From Thermoplasmatota archaeon (GTDB lineage Archaea > Thermoplasmatota > Penumbrarchaeia > Penumbrarchaeales > Penumbrarchaeaceae): a DNA stretch of 38,948 nt. Of this stretch, positions 26,501 to 37,422 are shown one piece after another. The position numbers and the translations under genes are program-made. The notes below the pieces were generated by a model. The model did no database searches. It was not told where the DNA came from and saw nothing but the letters and a program-made list of their open reading frames with translations. The DNA lies in contig JARVGK010000013.1 in the NCBI GenBank assembly GCA_029762535.1, forward strand, positions 1 through 38,948, in the 5' to 3' direction. Every line of letters starts with the position of its first letter. Position 1 is the stretch's first letter.

Positions 26501-28022
26501 GATCGGAATTTCCCATTTTCGAGAACTCATCAAGTTTGGCTATGAGGGTTGATGTGTCGAATAGACCTTTATGATCGTCGATTATCTTTCTCATCTGAGC
26601 GACCTTTTCGCTGTGGAAACGAGAGCCTATCTCCGCCCAATGCTCTAGAAGGGAGACGTCTATCTCCTTGAGAATGAACATGGCAGAGCGGAATTTCGAT
26701 TCAGATTCCAATTTCTCCACCTCTTCCATCCGCGTTAGTACGGCGGAGGGCTCGAATCCGAACTCGGAGATGTCATCTAGCTTATTGAGAACATCGTTCT
26801 TGAAGCGAAGTTCCTTCTCATGGTCCACTTCCCTCAGGTCGCTTATGAAAGGAAGGAGTTCCAGGGAGACCTCCTTTGCATCGAAGAAACGTCTTTGCTC
26901 TGTAAGCTTTCGAAGGTCCGATACCTTTGACAACAGGTGTTGGTGGAAAGAATCCTCGACGCTGGTGCTTTTAAGAAGTTCTTCGGATTGTTTTAACTGC
27001 TCCCTGAGATAGACCTTCTGATGGTCCACCATCTTCATGATGTCCTCCATTTCATCAATTAGGTCAGGGGTGGGACTGTTCTCGACCTTCTCCTCGATAT
27101 CTCTTATGAAGCTCATGGAGTTCTCATATTCCTTTCTCAAAGAGTCTCTGTAGGACGGGCAGTTGACGTTCCTGCCGATCATTTCCTTCAGATTGCTAAT
27201 TATGAACTTAAGAACGCCGGACCATGAGATATGTACGTCGATATCCTTTACAGCCTTGTAATATTTTATGGCCTTTGCGTATTCCCCTATCTTTAAACTG
27301 ATCTCACCCATGGCCAGTAGGGCTTCGAAGTCCCTTGGATGCTGGTCCAGGATCCTTTCGTACATATCCATTGCGGAGTCATAACGCTCCTCCTTGAGCA
27401 TGAGAAGCGCCATGGCCCTGAGCATCTCCTCATTGTGGGGATAGTGTTTTAGCCCAAGTTCAAGGGTGGATTCCGCCTCCTTGATCTCATCCATCTGCAT
27501 CTGCACCTTTCCTAAGGTGAGCAGGATCCGGTCATCATCGGGAACGAGATCTAAAGCCCTGTGCAGTATCTTTGATGCCAATCTAGGGTTCCCTGCTGCC
27601 TGGAGGGACGATCCCGCGTCGACCAGGTTCGTTGGGTCCATCAAAGGATATTTCAATCCTCTCTCGAAGTTCTCGAGCGCCTCTTTGTCTCGGTGCATGT
27701 CCGAGTATATCAGACCGAGTCTGATCCACGCATCTCCGAACTCTTCATTGTAGGATATGGATGTGTTTATGGACCTCAATGCCCTCTTCGTAGAACCCAG
27801 CTCGTGTTCCAAGTGCCCTTTCAGGTACCATAGGAAGAAATGGTCCGGGTTGTTGAATAGCAGGGAGTCGATGGCAATGAGATTCTCCTCCAGGTTGTCG
27901 GAGAAATATTCCCTGAAATTAACAGGCGGGATCCCTCCGGATTCAAGAATGCTCCAGCAGTCCTCACAGTATGGAAGCTCCTTGTCCAGGGCGTATCTCA
28001 GCTTGCAGAGCGAACAGACCAC
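23550..28022 (-). CDS. Very large TPR and coiled-coil protein with N-terminal zinc motif
   Basis: The 1490-residue protein starts with two CxxC pairs (Cys3, Cys6, Cys19, Cys22), a probable zinc ribbon. TPR-like repeats cover about residues 45-280 (for example GDAWIRLGLIYSDMHRDKEALENF and FEALLAMGEISLKIGEYAKAIKYY). Residues 300-1250 are almost wholly charged heptad-like helix, predicted long coiled coil. A low-complexity Pro/Arg-rich segment follows at about 1240-1290, and a helical C-terminal domain with KGKDINNAKAIYSRASAEYRSGK. It is all cytoplasmic, with no membrane helix. The start is GTG 28022 with GGTGAG upstream, and AATATATGATATATC around 28110 is the likely promoter. It may be a scaffold or cytoskeleton-like protein; no family was recognised beyond TPR. 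Its end is 18 bp from the convergent permease gene. Confidence 0.85.
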   Translation of the reverse strand: MVCSLCKLRYALDKELPYCEDCWSILESGGIPPVNFREYFSDNLEENLIAIDSLLFNNPDHFFLWYLKGHLEHELGSTKRALRSINTSISYNEEFGDAWIRLGLIYSDMHRDKEALENFERGLKYPLMDPTNLVDAGSSLQAAGNPRLASKILHRALDLVPDDDRILLTLGKVQMQMDEIKEAESTLELGLKHYPHNEEMLRAMALLMLKEERYDSAMDMYERILDQHPRDFEALLAMGEISLKIGEYAKAIKYYKAVKDIDVHISWSGVLKFIISNLKEMIGRNVNCPSYRDSLRKEYENSMSFIRDIEEKVENSPTPDLIDEMEDIMKMVDHQKVYLREQLKQSEELLKSTSVEDSFHQHLLSKVSDLRKLTEQRRFFDAKEVSLELLPFISDLREVDHEKELRFKNDVLNKLDDISEFGFEPSAVLTRMEEVEKLESESKFRSAMFILKEIDVSLLEHWAEIGSRFHSEKVAQMRKIIDDHKGLFDTSTLIAKLDEFSKMGNSDPKHMTGSHDDFMREYNKAAASYYDREADTLLQEIKYKLLLMEKDGLNTSEMTSKIRDVKDRKEEMSSLSFYNEVARLMEGMEDLENKHRAGLLDKMRNEIDELMKEIAILGLEAEIGPYAEPVRKVIGRSAESGNVQLAEILSKELLANVGKTIHQGYMDHLKNLIQETEGKVLRLKGLGVERSIFWELIRRAKDSSSDTTEENTLKLVGSISDLIVEVASFIEESLSGEISKKLDECRKLISESENYGIDVIKEAESLEKLAGSVGSRDGLEELEDAFKLESDLEKTMKGSLRSQVKASNKDTKKRANSLSSRGADPKKIMETMSLINRSEVLMENGQFRQAFEISKQASQMLDRIDSQTNRSNLQKKLKVIEHHLDTARTLGLDMKGLNDEFKELPALTMENLETARSNIDSLLDRTRYLLFDGSENLYALVIGSYDNLARSWKEKIPLDLKEKHADGLKRIREAINKHDVESLVPLFKKAGELIQEIRDRQKSMELMDRCSQILEIGFDIKDERSQQLMAKAQSLAERVQSGDLRNVEEELKEIEKESSSIRSILKMSKIEDLLRQIGDIDDLSVEVFGYIIDSDFMVRKKTIAKEINDLMDTTSTVYENSELDNVDNLLKRVADLKSSIMDMDSEWRAKKKMELLKDIEALKPAQKKPFRADMKKIEEAYSSREWPLFFSAYERFEEKVMAANWKVTPPPSVAARLQPAVSEDGRKAPYEPLPQPPSLRSRGPRMQQRSLLGGIGRIASEAFSKSMKMDTGNETSQRDDISTDDDSTESTPLMIGDDKNLTGIAKLIAGNRIEVLKREDSGAIDPGFQVDQGPNGKIEGRSRSEGISNIVDDFVDLDVDAKMTSSMEDIQRIKNRLDSLFARLPQIAQLEESKGHYSEGVRHIASGKSTPALREFKIAISSALKVCKMHADIGKALQRLKLRMEEESAKGKDINNAKAIYSRASAEYRSGKLEDAPKSIRKLADELKML

Positions 28023-28160
28023 TTCTTCTCACCACGTTGTTCCCGAGCTGACCCGTCCCCTGTCCCGGATGAACTCCACGGCAGGGAAATCTGGAATTGA
28101 TATATCATATATTTAATGTACATGATGGGAGTTCGCATCGTGGATAGGATCGATCCTAGG

Positions 28161-29438
28161 TCATTGGTCGTGGAATACCCCCTCAAGTTTTGAAAGCCCC
28201 TTGAACGCGATGCGCCTTTGATCTCCGGTGACCAGGTCCTTCAGGGAAAACTCTCCTGATCCAACCTCTTCCTCACCTATGATAACTGCGTACCTCGCCC
28301 CCATGGAGGTCGCGATAGACAATGCCTTTTTAAGGCCTCTGCCCTGTGCCTCCATTATACATCTATGCCCCGCTGCCGTAAGGTCCCTTTGTACGTGTCT
28401 GGCCATGACGTTCGCGCTCTCGCCGAGGGGTATTATGTAAAAGCCGCCAGTTGGAAGTGCATCCCTTTCACTATCGGCTATTGCCATCATGACCCGGTCG
28501 AACCCTATGCCGAATCCGATGCCCTCTACTTCGGAACCAAGGATGTTTGAAAGGGAGTACTCTCCGCCTCCGCATACCTGCTTCTCCGCTCCAAGGGACG
28601 GAATGTCTATCTCGAAAACCATTCCCTCGTAATAATCCAGCCCTCTGGTTATCGACGGGTCGAAATGGACGCGCCCTTGTTGGTCATCCAAAAGATGCAA
28701 TATTGATCTTAAATGATCTATCGCATCTTTCAGATCCGGATGGTCGATCGACATATCGGACAGGGTCTTGGGGGCATGGTCCTTAGGGACCAATGTGGTT
28801 AGCAAGCTTGTTATCTCGTGCGCGTCCTCGACCTCATCGCACATGATCCTCTCCATTGCGATCTTATCCTTCTTGTCGATGGCAATCATGAGATCCCGGT
28901 AATTCTCCGTATCTATGCCGATCGTTCCAAGAAGGGACCTAACGATACCTATATGGCCGATCCGGACCCTATGATCATTGATCTTTGCCCTCTCCATCGC
29001 CTCCATGGATATAGAGATGACCTCCGAGCAGGCAAGAGGAGTTCTGCGGCCGATGTATTCGATCCCGAGCTGCCAGAATTCTCTGAACCTGCCCCTTTGC
29101 GGTCTTTCATATCTGAAGCAGTTGCCGAAGTAGAATACCCTTAGAGGTTTGGGCATGCTCTTTAGTTCGGTCGAATAGTACCTCATCACAGGGGCAGTAA
29201 GCTCAGGCCGCAAAGCCATATGTCTTCCCCCTTTGTCCTTGAAATCGTACAGTTGATCGATTACCTGGGGCCCGGACCTGGCAATAAAGAGGTCAGCGTG
29301 TTCGAATGCCGGCGTTTGGACCTCTCCATACCCATAGCTTGTCAGGAGCTTACGGAATTCCTCCTCTATCCTCCTTCGAGAGGCCATATCGTTCGGAGAG
29401 AAATCCCTTGTTCCTCTGGGCCTTGAAAGATCGAACAT
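28161..29438 (-). CDS. hisS: Histidyl-tRNA synthetase
   Basis: The enzyme charges tRNA-His in two steps with ATP. The class II motifs are clear: RPRGTRDFSP at the start, MALRPELTAPVMRYY, motif 2 CFRYERPQRGRFREFWQLGIE, the histidine-binding RGLDYYEGMVFE, CGGGEYSLSNILG, and motif 3 GIGFGIGFDR. The C-terminal anticodon-binding domain follows (FYIIPLGESAN ... YAVIIGEEEV). At 425 residues it has the family length. The ATG at 29438 is preceded by AAGGTG at a good distance, and a TATA box lies about 45 bases upstream. It is divergent from the 23S rRNA operon. Confidence 0.97.
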   Translation of the reverse strand: MFDLSRPRGTRDFSPNDMASRRRIEEEFRKLLTSYGYGEVQTPAFEHADLFIARSGPQVIDQLYDFKDKGGRHMALRPELTAPVMRYYSTELKSMPKPLRVFYFGNCFRYERPQRGRFREFWQLGIEYIGRRTPLACSEVISISMEAMERAKINDHRVRIGHIGIVRSLLGTIGIDTENYRDLMIAIDKKDKIAMERIMCDEVEDAHEITSLLTTLVPKDHAPKTLSDMSIDHPDLKDAIDHLRSILHLLDDQQGRVHFDPSITRGLDYYEGMVFEIDIPSLGAEKQVCGGGEYSLSNILGSEVEGIGFGIGFDRVMMAIADSERDALPTGGFYIIPLGESANVMARHVQRDLTAAGHRCIMEAQGRGLKKALSIATSMGARYAVIIGEEEVGSGEFSLKDLVTGDQRRIAFKGLSKLEGVFHDQ

Positions 29439-29479
29439 GTGTACACCTTTTTGATCGTGAAAGCCTTAGGCATTCTCGA

Positions 29480-29488
29480 TATAAATAG
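29480..29488 (-). promoter_or_regulatory. TATA box of hisS
   Basis: The minus strand reads CTATTTATATCG here, 42-50 bases before the ATG. Transcription would start near 29458, leaving a leader of about 20 bases that holds the AAGGTG ribosome site at 29444-29449. Confidence 0.55.
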
Positions 29489-29566
29489 TTGAGACAGATA
29501 AAAGCAAAGGAGGGCATGTTTTCGAAAAGGGGAGATAGCCGATGCTCGAGGTAGAGTTGAGCAACC

Positions 29567-29574
29567 TATAAATA
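29567..29574 (+). promoter_or_regulatory. TATA box of the 23S-5S rRNA operon
   Basis: TATAAATA within CCTATAAATAAGG is the best box upstream of the 23S gene. It predicts a transcription start near 29595, almost exactly where the long leader hairpin begins. Confidence 0.6.
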
Positions 29575-29591
29575 AGGGTTGTTGAATACAC

Positions 29592-29661
29592 CCAACTCCG
29601 CAGGGTGTCATAGGCCTTTCTGGCTTATGATGGCTGCGTACCCATGCACCCCGTGAGTTGG
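29592..29661 (+). other. Long hairpin in the 23S rRNA leader
   Basis: CCAACTC (29592-29598) pairs with GAGTTGG (29655-29661), GGGTG (29603-29607) with CACCC (29647-29651), and TCATAGGCC (29608-29616) with GGCTTATGA (29622-29630, one G-U pair) around a five-base loop. This gives about 21 pairs with an asymmetric internal loop. It may protect the 5' end of the pre-rRNA, serve in processing, or be a small RNA excised from the leader. Confidence 0.55.
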
Positions 29662-29714
29662 AATTTGCGGGGGAAGGAGATAGATGGAGGCGTTCGCCTA
29701 TGATATCGATGAAT

Positions 29715-29749
29715 CTCGATCATACGTGAAATGGACGTTAGTTGAGCCA

Positions 29750-29754
<5 letters not shown>
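29715..29754 (+). other. 5' half of the pre-23S processing stem with relaxed bulge-helix-bulge
   Basis: CTCGATCATACGTGAA (29715-29730) pairs perfectly with 32680-32695. After bulge ATGG, ACGTTA (29735-29740) pairs with 32674-32679. GTTGAGCCAGTAGG (29741-29754) then pairs with 32656-32669, with bulge CGTT on the 3' side. Bulges on opposite strands around a short helix are the substrate form of archaeal splicing endonuclease in pre-rRNA. Confidence 0.75.
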
Positions 29755-32655
<2,901 letters not shown>

Positions 32656-32660
<5 letters not shown>

Positions 32661-32695
32661 TGGCTCAACCGTTTAACGTTTCACGTATGATCGAG
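32656..32695 (+). other. 3' half of the pre-23S processing stem
   Basis: This is the partner of 29715-29754. CCTATTGGCTCAAC closes the mature-end helix, CGTT is the 3' bulge, TAACGT forms the short central helix and TTCACGTATGATCGAG the perfect 16-bp outer helix. It lies just before the 5S gene, so cutting here would release the 5S precursor. Confidence 0.75.
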
Positions 32696-32711
32696 AAAGA
32701 TACATTCCAGA

Positions 32712-32844
32712 CAGGTGGCTGGACGGCCATGGCGGCGGGGATCACCCGGTCTCATTCCGAACCCGGCAGTTAAGCCCGCCCACGTTCCCGTTGGTACTAT
32801 GGTGCGCGAGCCCATGGGAAGGCAGGATCGCTGTCCGTCACCTG
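32712..32844 (+). rRNA. rrf: 5S ribosomal RNA
   Basis: The region shows the 5S signature (GGCGG, then CCCGGTCTCATTCCGAACCCGGCAG, a TTAAGCCCGCC segment and a GGTACTATGG...GGGAA loop E/helix IV region). The ends are closed by helix I, ACAGGTG (32711-32717) with CACCTGT (32839-32845). Exact ends are uncertain by a few bases. It follows 23S by about 50 bp without its own promoter, so it is co-transcribed. Confidence 0.95.
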
Positions 32845-32849
32845 TCCAC

Positions 32850-32857
32850 TCTTTTTT
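32850..32857 (+). terminator. T-run terminator of the rRNA operon
   Basis: TCTTTTTT directly after the 5S closing helix is a typical archaeal oligo-T termination signal. Confidence 0.65.
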
Positions 32858-32907
32858 ATAGGCTTGATCGGAAAAAGCAATAATAATACCAAGTTCGATG
32901 TACCGAT

Positions 32908-33960
32908 ATGACACTCGGGCCTGACATGGGCTCCTTCAAGTTGGATATAGACCCTATTTTAGCCTTGATATTGCGTAATAGCTATGGATCGGTAATGCTC
33001 CAGGTGCCTGAAGGACTGAAAAGATATTTGCCACAGATAGCGAGGTTCATTGAACAGAGGACCGGAGTGGAGGTTATCCTGGACGGGGACGTATGTTACG
33101 GAGCATGCGATCATCCCGGCGATAATGCCTCGATGCTGGGATGTGATGCGATAATACACCTTGGCCATGAGGACATACCTACTATGGAAAGGGGCCATGT
33201 CCCCATACATTTTTTCAGAGTATCGATGAATGACACGGGCGGGGGCTTAGAAAAAGGGATCGAGCTTTTCTCCAGGCAGTTCAAGGGTAACAGAATCGGT
33301 TTGGTCACCACGACACAGCACCTGGGCCTTATAGATCGGGCCCGTGTGCTCCTCGAAGCATACGGATCGGAGGTCGTTATCGGAGAGCCGGGAAAAAGGG
33401 AAGCTTTTCCCGGACAGGTCCTTGGATGCTCGTTCCAATCTGCAAGGGAGGTATCTCCCGGATCCGATGCGGTACTCTACTTGGGAACCGGGAGGTTCCA
33501 TCCTCTGGGGATCGCCCTATCTCTTGGAAGGGAGGTCCACTGCATCGATCCCATGACCGGCGACCATACGAAAGTAGGTATGGACGAAGTGGAAGCATTC
33601 TTAAGGAAGAGGTTCGCCCGCATCGCAAGGGCCCAGAATCTGCTCCATGACGAGAAGGAAACAGTGGTCGTCCTGTCCGTGAAGCCCGGTCAGAGGAGGA
33701 TCCGATTAGCTAGAGAACTCGCCGCACTGGCAAAGGATAAGGGGATCGATGCATATCTCGTGTCGATGGACCTCCTCGATCCGATGAAGGTCCGGTCATT
33801 TGGGTTCAAGGTTGCGGTGTCCACCGCCTGCCCGAGGATCGTAGTGGACGAGGATGAGAGGTATGGGGAGGAGGGTGTGACGTTGCTTTCACCTATCGAA
33901 TTCAGGATCTCTGTGGGGATCCAAACGATGGAGGATTACCATCTGGACGAGGAATGGTGA
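32908..33960 (+). CDS. dph2: Diphthamide synthesis radical enzyme Dph2
   Basis: Dph2 transfers the 3-amino-3-carboxypropyl group of S-adenosylmethionine to the conserved histidine of translation factor aEF2, the first step to diphthamide, using an unusual 4Fe-4S radical mechanism. The three widely spaced cluster cysteines are present: GDVCYGACD (about residue 63), VLGCSF (about residue 173) and STACPRI (about residue 310). QVPEGLK near the start is also typical, and the 350-residue length is normal. AATAATAATA at 32879-32888 is placed for a leaderless start at 32908; Met7 is a weaker alternative. It follows the rRNA terminator and is probably transcribed separately. Confidence 0.93.
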   Translation: MTLGPDMGSFKLDIDPILALILRNSYGSVMLQVPEGLKRYLPQIARFIEQRTGVEVILDGDVCYGACDHPGDNASMLGCDAIIHLGHEDIPTMERGHVPIHFFRVSMNDTGGGLEKGIELFSRQFKGNRIGLVTTTQHLGLIDRARVLLEAYGSEVVIGEPGKREAFPGQVLGCSFQSAREVSPGSDAVLYLGTGRFHPLGIALSLGREVHCIDPMTGDHTKVGMDEVEAFLRKRFARIARAQNLLHDEKETVVVLSVKPGQRRIRLARELAALAKDKGIDAYLVSMDLLDPMKVRSFGFKVAVSTACPRIVVDEDERYGEEGVTLLSPIEFRISVGIQTMEDYHLDEEW

Positions 33961-33961
33961 A

Positions 33962-34117
33962 GTGATATTGCAGGGGGCGGAGAGGATCGAGAACCGCCTT
34001 TCTGACGTTTTCGCAACCTCTTATCGTGGAAAGATGAGTAAGGGACAGATGGATGGTCATGTAGTTGAACCCATGATCAACAATTCCGAAATGGTCAGAG
34101 AGATACAGGGATATTGA
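33962..34117 (+). CDS. Possible 51-residue small protein downstream of dph2
   Basis: A GTG one base after the dph2 stop opens 51 codons (MILQGAERIENRLSDVFATS...) ending at TGA 34117. The site GGTGA at the dph2 end lies 4 bases upstream, which would allow coupled translation. The product is charged, with no membrane segment and no recognised family. It may simply be a chance ORF in a 265-bp gap. The rest of the gap holds a perfect 6-bp hairpin, GATCTG/CAGATC (34157-34172), and AT-rich sequence facing the transporter stop. Confidence 0.3.
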   Translation: MILQGAERIENRLSDVFATSYRGKMSKGQMDGHVVEPMINNSEMVREIQGY

Positions 34118-34225
34118 AAAAGACACACGATAACCGTTCGATCCGGCCCTTCTCGAGATCTGAATGCAGATCAGAGGGGAAAATAATTTTCATACTATGT
34201 GATGAGCTTGGGGGTCATTGATCCT

Positions 34226-36130
34226 TCATTTGAGAATTGGATCTAAGGACGATCCATTTATTTCAGCTATAGAGTGGTTTATCACCACAACATCGGACGT
34301 TACGATGTAAACCACAACTATCTGCAGATCGTATGAGTTCGAGACATCATCGATCGACATTGCCCCGATCCCAAGTGCGGGATATTGATCTCCGCATTCT
34401 ATCAGTTGGATCTCCACATTGAAGTTTTGATCGGTATCGCTGTTGTTCTTATCGCTTTTGTATACGATCCTGATCTCGCCGGGTTGTTCGTGAGGGTTGG
34501 TTCCATATCCTTCCTCCACAACGATGTCATCTTTACATATCCTTGCGGCAAAAGTATCCCCCTCGTTCTCGTACCTCCTTAAACTCCGCCTCATGTCAGG
34601 TTCGTCAACCCAACTGAGGTTCACGTAAATTTGATCGATAAGGGCCCCCTCTGGCATTGAGATATCATGCTGGAATATCTCGCCCTCGTAGAGTTGACCG
34701 CTGAATTGAAAAATGCTTTCCTGATGCACAAGATCGTCACCTGCTTCTCCACCGGATAGGTCTTTTCGGTATAATGTATCCGTTCCAAGGGATATGCCGA
34801 CGATCAATACCACCGGGACCAAAGCCAGAGGTAATTTGGAGTATAATCCCGAGAATATTCGAGATCCTTTGATCCTATCCGCTCTCCTCTGTGGCGGGGG
34901 TCCAGACACCTCTTTTCTATTGAAATAACTATTATAATGCAGCAAACATGAGACTGATATCAGGCCCACACATGCTATTATGCCCCAGAACAGTCGACCC
35001 ATTGACAGGCGCTCTGCGACCAGATAGTACATCACCCCTCCGGTGATGGGAGCGAATGTGGATGCTATGGCCAGGGGTAGGAATGAATAACCCATGTATA
35101 TGGATACCTTCTCTTTCGGAGGGATCTTCGATACATAACTGAGAAAGCTTGGATATGCTATCAGCTCACCCAGGGACAGAACGACGATACCCAGAACGAG
35201 CAAGTAAGGGTTCATCGAAAAACCCGCGATAAGAAAACCCAAAGAGACGATCGAGACGCCGATCACAAGAAGCTTGAACGAATCGACCTTTTTATCCTTA
35301 ATAAAATGGGCCCATATCTGTCCGATAGTGATTATCGTACCAGGATTTATGGCGGCCAGTAGCGTCACCGTGAACCATGCTGGCATGATCCCGAAATCCG
35401 TCATGAACAGGGGCATGAAAGGTTGCCTCATGAATAGCATGAACCAGCAGCCGGAGAATATGATCAGTATCAAATAGAATTTCGGATCCTCGAATATGAT
35501 CTTCAGGTTCTTCACGGCTTTCAGCGCCGGTATGGACGGGTCGGGCTTTACCGGATTCGAATAGAATAATATTATAATCAAGAAACTGCAGAATATGAAG
35601 ATCGCCATCAGAAAGAAGACCCCTCCATATCTTGCCGGAATAAAGAGGAATGTGAGGCTGAAGGGTATGAAAAATGCGCCTATATTGATCACCCAATAGT
35701 AGATGTTGAAAGCATAATCCCTGTTCTTCCTGTCCGTGGAATGGGATATGGATGCCGCGATCAGAGCTTTTTCAAAGCCTGAACCCAGACCTATTACGAT
35801 AACGGCAAGTATGATAATTGCAATTGTGTGGCCGAGTCCTAGAACGATATAACCGATACAAAGTGTGACATATGAGAAAAGGAGAAGTTTCTTGAACCCG
35901 AATTTGCTGGCAAGTGCAGTAGAGATAAGCGGAAGGAAGTTGATCATCATCATCATGATCGCAAGAAGCACTCCTACTGTCCAGCTATCGATGCCAATAT
36001 TGTATACGAGATGGTATGATAGTACTGCCAGGACTCCGTAGTAGGCCCCCCTCTCGAAAAGATTGGAAGCGTTTACGGCCCAGAATTCCCTGGGCATATG
36101 GTCCTTCTTTTTTCCGATCATTCCTTTCAC
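34226..36130 (-). CDS. POT/PTR2-like MFS transporter with an extra outer C-terminal domain
   Basis: The first 420 or so of 634 residues are a 12-helix major facilitator transporter. Near the start, NLFERGAYYG matches the ExxERFxYYG motif of proton-coupled oligopeptide transporters (POT/PTR2), but the first glutamate is Asn23. A GLGSGFEKALIAASISH segment and a second-half GIVVLSLGELIAYPSFLSYVSKIPP segment support this group. After a basic linker, an extra helix (LALVPVVLIVGISLG, about 437-452) leads into a 175-residue beta-rich domain that would lie outside the cell, an addition not usual for POT proteins. Peptides are the likely cargo by family, but the changed motif makes proton coupling and substrate uncertain. 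It is convergent with dph2. Confidence 0.8.
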   Translation of the reverse strand: MKGMIGKKKDHMPREFWAVNASNLFERGAYYGVLAVLSYHLVYNIGIDSWTVGVLLAIMMMMINFLPLISTALASKFGFKKLLLFSYVTLCIGYIVLGLGHTIAIIILAVIVIGLGSGFEKALIAASISHSTDRKNRDYAFNIYYWVINIGAFFIPFSLTFLFIPARYGGVFFLMAIFIFCSFLIIILFYSNPVKPDPSIPALKAVKNLKIIFEDPKFYLILIIFSGCWFMLFMRQPFMPLFMTDFGIMPAWFTVTLLAAINPGTIITIGQIWAHFIKDKKVDSFKLLVIGVSIVSLGFLIAGFSMNPYLLVLGIVVLSLGELIAYPSFLSYVSKIPPKEKVSIYMGYSFLPLAIASTFAPITGGVMYYLVAERLSMGRLFWGIIACVGLISVSCLLHYNSYFNRKEVSGPPPQRRADRIKGSRIFSGLYSKLPLALVPVVLIVGISLGTDTLYRKDLSGGEAGDDLVHQESIFQFSGQLYEGEIFQHDISMPEGALIDQIYVNLSWVDEPDMRRSLRRYENEGDTFAARICKDDIVVEEGYGTNPHEQPGEIRIVYKSDKNNSDTDQNFNVEIQLIECGDQYPALGIGAMSIDDVSNSYDLQIVVVYIVTSDVVVINHSIAEINGSSLDPILK

Positions 36131-36336
36131 ATCAGCATAATGTCAAATTGGTCATGATCAATGGCTTTTCGTTTAAAAACATTTACAGTGGACTTATTAC
36201 TTATAAATTGGCCCGGGTATCGATCATGAAATATCGAATGCATGTCCATAGGTGATAATTACAGCGATCGTTGAGAGGAAGCGGAACGGTATTTCGATCC
36301 GAGCCCCATGCTGAATATGATCATGTACTTTGATAT

Positions 36337-37362
36337 TCAAACGTATTTGAGATCGATCCTGCCTTTCTTTATCATTCCTTTTTTGAAGCGCTTTCTGAGA
36401 TCGAAGAGGCCTACCATGTTCTCCTGTAGTTCGGGAAGGTTCTCGAATAAAACCCAGGTCAAGAACATCATCATCAAGAGCGAGAGGACCTTGGCGATGA
36501 TGCTATGCGCGGTATAGAAGTCCAATAGATCCCCATGGACGGCAAGTATCACCCCTACGTTCCTGAATATATTGACCACGAATATCAAAGGTACGACCAT
36601 GAGGAAAGCGCGGATCTTGCGCTCTCCATCGCTCAATCTGATCATATTCAGGAGCCCCCATCTCCTGGACCTCACCAGTAATGATGGGTCTCCCTTGGTC
36701 CTCAGAAGCTCCTTTCTCGCCCAAGGCATCCATTCGTCCCTGTCCGTTTCGGTGGCTATTATGGCCGCTGTGAAGAGGAATAGGGCTAAAGCCGCGGTGC
36801 ATTCGAAGACGATCATGATCATCGTATCGGTGGGATCGGGGGAAGTGATCATCAATCCCTCGCCGATCCTCGAGGGGAATCCCGATTGGAGGAACACTTC
36901 AAAGCCGAATAACCTCAGAACAAAGTATGTCAGGTGGGCCACGATGAATATCATGCCACCTTGGAATGCCGGGACATGCTCGGTGATAAAATAGAAGGCT
37001 CCGGTCAGGGCGCTCATCCTCAGAAGCCACTCGATAGACCTTGTGTTCTCTTCGAACCGATGATCGAGATAAAGCTGGAAGGCTATGAAAAGGAACAGGA
37101 AGCCCCCTAGAGCCGATATGACGCCATTGATGATGTCCGGGTCCCTGCCGAGCAGTATTTCCTGAGCGATGAAAAGCCAGTACAAGCCGAAAAGTATGGA
37201 TCCCGCTGCGCGGAACAAGGGGGTGGACCTGCCGTGCCTGGAGTAGAATATGAGCATGATGACGATCGACGGCAGGAACAGGAAGAGTTCCGGATAGGAG
37301 ACCCCTGTGAGCACATCGGAGCGGCCTATCACGTTCAATAGTGCTTTTATGATCGCCATCAT
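36337..37362 (-). CDS. Archaeosortase/exosortase-family transpeptidase
   Basis: This 341-residue polytopic protein (about eight helices) carries the archaeosortase catalytic pattern: Cys188 in the helix start FECTAALALFLF, Arg251 in ERKIRAFLMVVPLI, and Arg267 in NIFRNVGVIL, plus His286 in TAHSIIAKV, where exosortases have their histidine. Archaeosortases cut the C-terminal tripartite signal of surface proteins and join them to a prenyl-derived lipid. The N-terminal 110 residues and the soluble loop at 204-245 are less familiar. It begins 60 bp after the UbiA gene on the same strand, suggesting a shared role in lipid anchoring. GGAG lies just before ATG 37362. Candidate substrates in this window are the PGEGG-tailed proteins at 5842-8080. 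Confidence 0.78.
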   Translation of the reverse strand: MMAIIKALLNVIGRSDVLTGVSYPELFLFLPSIVIMLIFYSRHGRSTPLFRAAGSILFGLYWLFIAQEILLGRDPDIINGVISALGGFLFLFIAFQLYLDHRFEENTRSIEWLLRMSALTGAFYFITEHVPAFQGGMIFIVAHLTYFVLRLFGFEVFLQSGFPSRIGEGLMITSPDPTDTMIMIVFECTAALALFLFTAAIIATETDRDEWMPWARKELLRTKGDPSLLVRSRRWGLLNMIRLSDGERKIRAFLMVVPLIFVVNIFRNVGVILAVHGDLLDFYTAHSIIAKVLSLLMMMFLTWVLFENLPELQENMVGLFDLRKRFKKGMIKKGRIDLKYV

Positions 37363-37422
37363 CAGCTCCAGGTATATGTCCGTATTTTATTTAATCCCCT
37401 TATAGAGTATTGAGACTCCCGT

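Noticed and set aside
34157..34172. Rho-independent type terminator (GATCTG/CAGATC hairpin)
   Set aside because: The stem is only 6 bp, no T-run follows, and archaea terminate mainly at T-runs; it may be chance.
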